Made by a program: the position numbers and the translations under genes. Of a DNA stretch of 64,000 nt, positions 56,441 to 64,000 are shown piece after piece; the first letter of the stretch is position 1, and each line of letters starts with the position of its first letter. Source of the stretch: Siphonodentalium dalli (taxonomy: Eukaryota > Mollusca > Scaphopoda > Gadilida > Siphonodentaliidae); the NCBI GenBank assembly GCA_032622095.1, contig CP136066.1, positions 155,397,152-155,461,151 on the forward strand. The letters are read 5' to 3'. The notes below the pieces were generated by a model, which did not search any database, was not told the origin of the DNA, and was given only the letters and a program-made list of their open reading frames with translations.

Positions 56441-58139
56441 TAGTATTCCATAAACAACACACACTACCAAATGTTCGCAGATGACTGTCTCTTATCTCGG
56501 ACAATAAGATAGATCCAAAATCCGACGAAAGACATCTTCAAGCTGAATCATAAACACCAAGACGTCGTAGGTCACATGTTGAAATTACAGAGCTAAACTG
56601 AATTATTTTAAGGCTGATTATCGAATCAGTGTTAATATATTCACACAACTATTAAACTTTATATGCATATATATGATGAGGTGTACTATTTGTATTTGTT
56701 CACAACACAACCATTTTTGTCGAAATAAATATTTAATTAAGATCCGACGGATAATCCACGTACGGACAAAGTCAATCCAGTATATATATGCCTCCAATTT
56801 TCTTCTAAAAGTCGGTGTTTAAGATAACGGTTCTGGTGAATTAGAAGGACAGTCGAAATAATAGCTCTTTGTTTTCTTATATAAACATTCGACTTTAAAT
56901 TTTAAAATACTTTGTTTTTACAGTCAGACGTTAATTTAATGGGGCCTTCGGGTGTACAAGATGGCTTTGACTTAGCTGAAATGGTCGTTACCACATGATG
57001 TTGAGTAATTAGGTGATGTTATTTGAATAGTTATCGTTTGGTTCAATCAATTTGAGAAACTAATTGACATAAAATTGACAGTTGTTTATTGAATTTTAAT
57101 TATCAGTTATGATGAAATTGCACCATAGCATGATTTTTGTTGAACAATTACATCACACCTATCTAGATTTTTTAATATGGGTAACAAAATAGCAGTTTTG
57201 AGAAGCTGGATATCTAACTTAGAGTACATAAAGCCATGCGTATATAACGATTAAATCGACTCAACGTTATATGGTGCACTTTTTGGGGGGAAAAATGTAC
57301 CAAACGATTTCATCCAAATGTAACTGTGGTATTATCAGATAGTACTTTAATTAGTGAGTTCATTTTCCTTCGAAAACATCTACAGCGTGAAATTTTACGC
57401 GATTACGCGATCCGAATCGTCAAGTACACATTCATTATCTGTTTTATTCACTGAAATAAATTCACAATGACATGTCTTTAAACATAAATCAGGTAGAAGG
57501 TATACCGGAGCCATGGTTAAAGCTAGGTGGTCAAAATAAAAAATTATGTTTATACCACTAAACATTACTTTTATTTTACTGAAGACTTTAAAAGCCCATA
57601 TATAACTCATTACTCATGTAACATTCAGTTTAAAACAAATCTTTACTGCTTAAGCGCCCTGTTTTAGTAGAGCGACTTCGGGTCGAAAATTGTGACTTAA
57701 TCCGCTGTGGTATAGACCGAAAGGCCATATATTTATTTAAGATTAGCTTGCATCACATTAAGCACCTGAAATGGCACTATATATACAACACATATTCGAC
57801 ATGCCAACACTTTGACTTTAATTTTTGGCCGAAAACTGGTTGAAAATATATACGTTATCATAAAAAGTTGGAAATCATCAGAAACCTAATCCGCCTGAGG
57901 TTGTCCCCTTTGGAGCCTAATTTATCCATTATGTGTTGCCAAACATAATATGATAAAAAAAAACCGAAAAGCAGCCAACTAACTTTGTCGAAAATTCGTT
58001 AATATCATTCAATATCAGTTTATTGGACTGATGTTGGCCAATGTCACATGGGGTTCTTGCGTTCTCGATCCGCTGTGCCAAAATATAACGTGAGCAGGAC
58101 AGTACCAAAATTTAAAATAAACAAGAAGGATGACACAAG
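56441..58139. other. Intergenic, nothing recognised
   Basis: AT-rich sequence without conserved protein segments, arrays or long inverted repeats that I can see. Confidence 0.5.
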
Positions 58140-58420
58140 AAAGAAAAAATACTAACAACGCCATTGCATGGGCACTGTTTTTGAAAGCATGTCATGATGG
58201 CGAACCTCCATACCAAATTTTATTCAGATCCGATAACCCATGATTGAGAATGGATGGATGGACAAACAATGGATATCCATATAAACAAAGAAGGATAACC
58301 ATGGAACGGAAATCACTCCCAATGACGGACCTATACATACCAAATGTCATCCAGATCCGATTATCCATGACTGAGGTATCTGGGTGGACGGACAAAATAG
58401 AATTTATTTCCAGATAAACA
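58140..58420 (-). repeat. Dispersed repeat related to 20051-20547
   Basis: CATACCAAATTTTATTCAGA, GGATGGATGGACAAACAATG, ATAAACAAAGAAGGATAACC and CATCCAGATCCGAT form two diverged blocks like those in the insertion of the exon 8 array. Confidence 0.6.
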
Positions 58421-59424
58421 AAGAATGCAGCGAAATGTGTTTATGTTTTTTTTTTGTCTAATAACGAAGAGCGTTCCGAAATATGTGTTTAGTCTTATTG
58501 TTTTCCTATTATCTAGGACGTGTTTGTTGTTCGTCGCCTGCATGTTACGATTTGCATTTGATCACAAACAAATAAACATGCTTTATTCGCCTGGTATAAG
58601 CGAAAAAGTCCAAACGATCTTTACTGATAATTTTGGTATCAAATCCGATAGGACATGGCCAGGGAGTCTATTTCATTTGCACCCGCCTGGGTTTGAACTT
58701 TCCAAATGGTACCTCAAAGTTTCCAACTGTTGGAAATTTCCAAACCGACAACCCCTGATTGCTATTTCAGACATCTATAAATATAATTATGCTGCTGTAG
58801 GTCTAAAACACAACATTCCCCAGGGGATGAGTTGGAGGGTATGCCGTTTTTTTCATCTGGAATTTTCGGGGTCCCACCACCCCAAAACCTGCAAAATCAA
58901 TATGTTTTTAATTCCAATTTGTTGACACCCCTTCAAATTTAAGTAATTTTGACCTGAAACCGCATAACATCAAAATCACTTCTATAAGTTTCTACTGAGA
59001 CACAGATAACCACCAGGAAATAAACATGTCTTCTATCCGCTTCTGTAACGTTTGTCCAGCTCTGTCCCAAAACTTTCTACATGGGACAAAAATATAACCC
59101 CTTAACTTTCTGCTCACGTTTCTTGCCATTATAGGGATCAACCTGGGTGTTCATATTCCAGTGCTAAATGGAAATTCTAATGCAATGATGTGGTGGACAA
59201 ATACAGCAACCCACAATAATCTGATAGCTGCGCATATATACTAGCACTAGTATAATGTATATGAATCCAATTTTACAAACTATTTTATACATATCCAATG
59301 AGATATCATTTCACCTGCAAGCTATTACATGAACCGGACATGTGTTTGGTTCTTTGGCTGTAATAACCTTTAAGCTGATCACATTATCTCAGGACAGTGA
59401 ACTCAATCTTGACTGATATGAAAC
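58421..59424. other. Intergenic, one unsupported open frame
   Basis: The frame 58425-58925 (+) is open for 166 codons but begins inside repeat-like T runs and has no domain I can recognise. I do not call it a gene. The rest of the stretch shows nothing. Confidence 0.45.
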
Positions 59425-59782
59425 ACTCCGGTTGGGTGATCAAATAGAAATGGAGAATAATCTTGCTCAAAGTAGTTATTTTTATGAATATTAACCCAAA
59501 TTTACAATACACACCGTCAGTCTAATATATTTATTAAATGCAATGAGTATCGATGGCGAAATCATTTGCGTTAGTTTATCGCCGATTGTTGCGTCCCGAA
59601 TTGAGATGTAAATATTTACAATTGAGCGTAGTTCAGGCGGTGTTTTCTATGGAGTTGTATGATCGATTGCTTTGATATTTTGGGCGATGTTAGTAGAATG
59701 CTACATTGCCCAAGTTGGCATAGCGCCTGAGTACTAATTTATAGGTTTCACGCACCCGAACAAGTCCGTAATATGTCTTTAA
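59425..59782 (+). repeat. Dispersed repeat shared with 3195-3539
   Basis: Second copy of the ~350 bp repeat: CTTGCTCAAAGTAG, GTTGCGTCCCGAATTGAGAT, TTGAGCGTAGTTCAGGCGG and AAGTCCGTAATATGTCTTTA in order. Same orientation as the copy 56 kb away. Confidence 0.8.
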
Positions 59783-61154
59783 GATATTTTTAAATTGTAA
59801 TTGTTACATATCCTACATCTGGTATTTTAAATTCTCCAGTAAAAACAAATTACGAGAGGGTGTACAAAGTGTGTTTTTGACCATTTTTGACCAGTTTAGA
59901 CCATTCACCCATCCACCACTGCATACCTGCATGTAGATCATACCATGAATCTCTACTATGGCTAACGCCCGTAGAGATGACATTCCACCAATCCAAAGAC
60001 TTGAAACTTTTTGAAGTTTTGACAGGGCACCTTATAAAGTCGAAAAAATAACACGGGGAACAGGGGGGGGGGGGGGGGGGTCAGGAAAAACATTACGGAT
60101 ACAAGGTGGAAATTTTGTGTTTTTAAGTTTTGGGGACCCACCACCCCGGGAGCGTACGTTTCTGGGACACCCACCCGGGACCGTAAGTTTTTTCCACCCA
60201 GGTCTGGGACACACACCCCCAAATTTGATGAAAATCTTGTAAATTCTACTAAATAATGTGTTGTTGGCAGGGAAAGGGTCTCTCATTGTGTCTGCACCGG
60301 AACTGAGAGAACGCTGATCAAGTACACCCACAAAAAATAAACACAAAGCACATGGCTGAAAAATATGCCAACAAAACCAGTGACAAAACCTTTAAAACCC
60401 CAAATATTTATGGTTATATAGGTAAAATACCCACTTTAAAAGGATAGTTGTGTCCCGTATTAGCAATAGGTTAAAATATGTGCACGTGTAAAGTAAAAAC
60501 ACCATCAATTTGATTAAATAAACACAGTTCCAGTCCTCTCCATGTGAGAAATCACTGGTGAGCAACGAGGAGCTCCCCTTAAGATCATTCTAGGCGAGTG
60601 GCGAGTAGCTCTCCTACAAAATGTCGAGGCGAGTAGTATCCCAACAGGAGATGCCGAAGGCATCTCCCGAAGGCCCGAGGGGCGGAAGGGGGTCAGGGGG
60701 CATCCCCCCGGAAAATTCAGAAAATTAGATGCTCTGAGATTGAATCTGGAGCCTTTTAATGCTCCAATCAATGAACAACATGTTATTATGTGACTTAAGT
60801 CACTGTAGTCATGTATCGACACCGACCATGTACTTCGACCACGTGGTCACTGTATTTATCGTTTATTCAATATCTTGACTGATATCATTAATATAAACAA
60901 ATGAGGCCAACGGTTTTTCGACAGCTGACCACATTGCTAATAGTACACAAGCAAGTAAGTTGGTATATTTGAAATAAAGTTATCTGATATATTACGCACA
61001 TTTGAAGCATGTGTATTCTGAGTTATCGAACCACGTGGTCTCTCTGTTTGTTGTGCAGAAATTGTATTGCCGATGTGAATCGGAATCAGTTCGATTTTGA
61101 ATTAATTCCTCGATCTATTTTAGTAAATAGCGCATATAATAAAAAGAAAACCTT

Positions 61155-61459
61155 CGTGTTTTGAGTGAATATCGGAATTACCTCATTCGTGGTCACAGTG
61201 AGATACTGGAATCACCACTCGTGTACGGTGGCTGATTTGCGACATACTCAATACATATATTATCTCGAGATAATTATGTCGAGATCTCGAGATAATTATG
61301 TCGAGATCTCGAGATAATATCTCGAGATCTCGAGATAATATATGCATTGAGTATGTCGCAAATCAGCCACCGTACTCGTGGCCTTTAGGCCACGAGTGGT
61401 GATTCCAGTATCTCACTGTGACCACTCATGAGATACTTCAAGTATTCACTCAAAACACG
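61155..61459. repeat. 305-bp palindrome with TCGAGATAAT core
   Basis: CGTGTTTTGAGTGAAT returns as ATTCACTCAAAACACG. The arms contain CACAGTGAGATACTGGAATC and its complement, and GTCGCAAATCAGCCACCGTA and its complement. The centre (about 61260-61340) is an array of TCTCGAGATAATTATG and TCTCGAGATC, each itself palindromic. It lies inside the 59936-62234 element. Confidence 0.85.
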
Positions 61460-61850
61460 CAGGTATCCTCTATGTATAATAAGTTAAAAAAGCCATGATA
61501 AACTATGAGAAAAGATGAGAATGGATTTTTTTTCATTGCAATTTGTTTCCTCGACCAAAACCGGACCCACCCCATGGTTTCAACTGTTAAAGGAGAAATT
61601 GTGGACAAAAAATAAAAATATAGAGCCCCCCTCGCTTGTATAAGGCGACAGCATGCACTACTATATGAATCTGATTGCTTCAATTCATTTTGAAGCTGTA
61701 ATTTGTCTTAGATATGATTTTGGAAAAATAATTGTATGACATCAGAAAAAATCTGCATTCCGGGCTCGGGGACACCCACCCACCAGGTCCTTGTGTCCTG
61801 TAATTTTTTTCTGACCCCCCCCCCCTCCTGCGGGGAATATATTTCTTAAT

Positions 61851-62090
61851 GAGTATCTGTTCCTTAATAGTGTACTTCACTATATGTGAAGGTCCCAACT
61901 CGAAAATGCATGCTTTTCTGTGACTTTTGAGAACCTATATCGCAATAAACTTTCAATTAATTACCCAGGAGAAATTCCATAATTGTGTAAGAAACGCAAT
62001 CAAAATCGCTCACAAAGTCACTTAAATCGTGAAATTTCCAGTTGGGACCTTCACCTACAGTGAAGCACATTATTAAGAAACAGATATGTA
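61851..62090. mobile_element. ~240-bp TIR element
   Basis: GAGTATCTGTTCCTTAATAG and TGTGAAGGTCCCAACT at the left are mirrored by AGTTGGGACCTTCACC and TATTAAGAAACAGATATG at the right. Non-coding. Confidence 0.7.
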
Positions 62091-62234
62091 TAATAACAAA
62101 GAAATATATATACCCTTTGTTATTTTTTCGATTTTATAAGGTTCCCAGTTAAAACTTCAAAAAGTTCCCAGGTTTGTACTGGTGGAATATGATCTCTACG
62201 GGCGTTAGCCATGGTAGAAATTCATGGCATGATC

Positions 62235-64000
62235 TAACCTTTCTGTAAAAAGTTTACAACCCCGCCCTGTATTCCCCACTAATTACTGGTGGGAAATCAA
62301 ACAATTGGAACAATTCAACCAATATATGCATGGTGTAAAATTTCCAACTAATGTATCAGATATGAAATTTCCAACTAATGTTGTGTCAGGCATGAAATGT
62401 TCAACTGATGGAAATTCTGAATGGATTTCCCCACGGGTGAATATACCGGTAAAACAAATGACCGCATCATATAGGGGAAACAGTGCACATAAGAGCTAAT
62501 ACGTAATATACCATTTATTGATAAACATGTACAAAAGTATATATTACGATTACATTAGAAAAGTAACAGATTATTGCAAAGAGATATAAGTTCGTCGTAT
62601 AAAAATATATATACATATATCAACAGATAGTGTCATCTTCTATATACAAAAAAAATCATACCATTCGGTGTGATAAGTTACGTTTTCCGGGTAAAGTTGA
62701 GGGGCTTATAAAGGTACCCATAACCCGACAGACATACTTCAAGACTTTTTAATGAAAAGGGCTGACGAAACTCGATGTGCAAGATTCGTGCAACGTTCGT
62801 AAGTTATGTTGGTTAGGGTACATAGGAACTCTAATTCCCGAATTATAATGTATCAAATGAGAGTAATATTATAGAAATCCATTCTAAATATTGGGTTATT
62901 TTTAAAAAGATTTTTTTTTCCATTAATTGTTCAGACAATTCATCACAGAGAGCAGACAACAATCTACTTATAAATATAAAATGCTTTATTTCACCTCAAC
63001 CAGAATTGGTGCCTTCTGATAGACCGAGAGCTGTGTTCTATATTGTGTAGTTGTGTGCTAAATTTAGCACACCACTATACATGTATAGTGTCGTGCTGAA
63101 TTGTGCAAACTACTCTGCCGAACAAGCATACAAAAAGCCATAAACAGAGGCAACAATCGACAATCGAAAACAGAAAAACATATATGTGTCCAGCAATTTA
63201 CTAAGGCGTGTCCAAATGAAATTAAAACATTATTGTAAACAGTGAACGACGTCAACTTGCGAAGTGGTAACATCCGGTTGAATTCACCTTGTAATACAGT
63301 TTCGGGTTTTCGTGCATTCAACACAAAACCTATATAATGCGCGTATCGGTTCATTGAACTTGATTTCAACACGTTCTTGCGACGATTTTGTTTCTCTTAA
63401 AGGTACTCAATCAGAGCAGACGCTCCTAAATTACTATTTCTTTCGCTTCGGGGGTAAACAATATTTGATTCGAGTCGAGGAACCCACCCATTAAAGCCTA
63501 GAGTGATCAGATATCGATTTTTGAAGTTTATTATTTCTCGAGATGTGTAATAATATGTGGCCCAGAAACACGTGGTCAAACGGAGGGTCTCGGACAAAAT
63601 TGTGGATGAAGATGAATGACTCTAAAATCAAGTGGTAATACGGTAAAATTTCGTGATACTTTAGTGATAATACGGCCATATTTTGTTGAACAAAATGTTG
63701 ATAAATAACAAGTTTTGGGAAATTTGATACCATAGTTGACAGTGGTTAGCATTAGCGTGTTGCAATAAATCGATTCTGATAACTAAAGCGTATTTTCAAT
63801 ACATGTTTTTGTTGTATCTTGATGGTATGGTGACCGTCTGATCGGATTGAGTACCATTAAACAGTTTAGCGGTAAGTTGAAAAAAAAACCATACAGTGTA
63901 TTTGTTCTCAGTAAAATTAGTTGTACATTATTTTCTTTTAACATCTTATATGAAGGGAATTTGAACAGTCCAGTAGTTGGTGCATGTTGGTAGGATACAG
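62235..64000. other. Right end of window, no recognised gene
   Basis: A small direct repeat (ATGAAATTTCCAACTAATG type, 62330-62412) and AT-rich sequence. No conserved protein segment on either strand. Confidence 0.5.

Larger units (their letters stand above)
59936..62234. mobile_element. 2.3-kb TIR element, TA-flanked
   Basis: About 120 bp of inverted ends: GATCATACCATGAATCTCTA, GGCTAACGCCCGTAGAGAT, AACTTTTTGAAGTTTT and ATAAAGTCGAAAAAATAACA are mirrored from 62105 to 62234. TA lies at both borders (59934-59935 and 62235-62236). The interior has two smaller inverted elements (61155-61459 and 61851-62090), a G run at 60064-60080 and no recognised transposase. Confidence 0.75.

Noticed and set aside
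58425-58925. 166-codon open frame on the + strand
   Set aside because: No recognisable domain, poor composition, begins at a T-rich run, and no splice or poly(A) context. Kept only as a comment.
60061-60082. G run (and similar runs at 16431, 43927, 61817) as G-quadruplex or regulatory sites
   Set aside because: Simple homopolymers inside or near repeats; no pattern of separated G tracts.

Overview
This is a eukaryotic, AT-rich, TE-dense window with long introns. It is most likely from a lophotrochozoan, probably a bivalve-like mollusc. That guess rests on the two gene sequences plus many dispersed non-coding repeats carrying CCGTCCGTCCG-type and 'ACATACCAAATTTGGTTC'-type motifs, a style I associate with mollusc genomes. 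No species assignment is made.

Two conserved host genes point towards each other. On the + strand, the last three coding exons (801-1028, 4220-4450, 9479-9798) of a DNAJA1-like class A Hsp40 co-chaperone run in from the left edge and end in a CaaX-type tail, C-A-S-H. On the - strand lies a complete TXNL1 gene (thioredoxin-like 1: thioredoxin domain plus PITH domain). I rebuilt it as nine coding exons from 55406 down to 18709. All junctions are GT-AG and in phase, giving 287 codons plus stop. The 8.8 kb between the two 3' ends holds only repeats, and no host gene was recognised in 55.5-64 kb.

The most unusual feature is inside TXNL1. Immediately downstream of exon 4, about fifty tandem 57-59 bp units (37406-40719) each carry a copy of the end of exon 4 joined to its 5' splice site (CAG|GTGAGT). 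Immediately downstream of exon 8, a separate ~67 bp array does the same with the end of exon 8 and its own GTGAGT donor. A third, unrelated 35/37 bp minisatellite (about 2.6 kb) starts within about 15 bp of the exon 7 donor. So three of eight introns begin with a satellite, and two of these multiply a splice donor.

Mobile DNA forms readable layers. In TXNL1 intron 1 a 4.05 kb MULE (51219-55270, 8-9 bp target duplication) carries a decayed PHD + FLYWCH + MULE transposase. Inside it sits a second 1.33 kb MULE (53401-54733, perfect 9 bp duplication) whose only gene is an intact-looking two-exon 135-residue PHD protein with a MULE-like tail. In intron 7 a 5'-truncated LINE with 9 bp duplications split the minisatellite and was then invaded by TIR DNA elements. 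The exon 8 array was split by a 1.1 kb hAT remnant (8 bp duplication, BED-finger relic). In the DNAJA1 intron, a 3.1 kb TIR element (5 bp duplication) sits inside a palindromic TA-flanked MITE. Many other fold-back MITEs occur, including several flanked by TTAA with CCCTTT-type ends.
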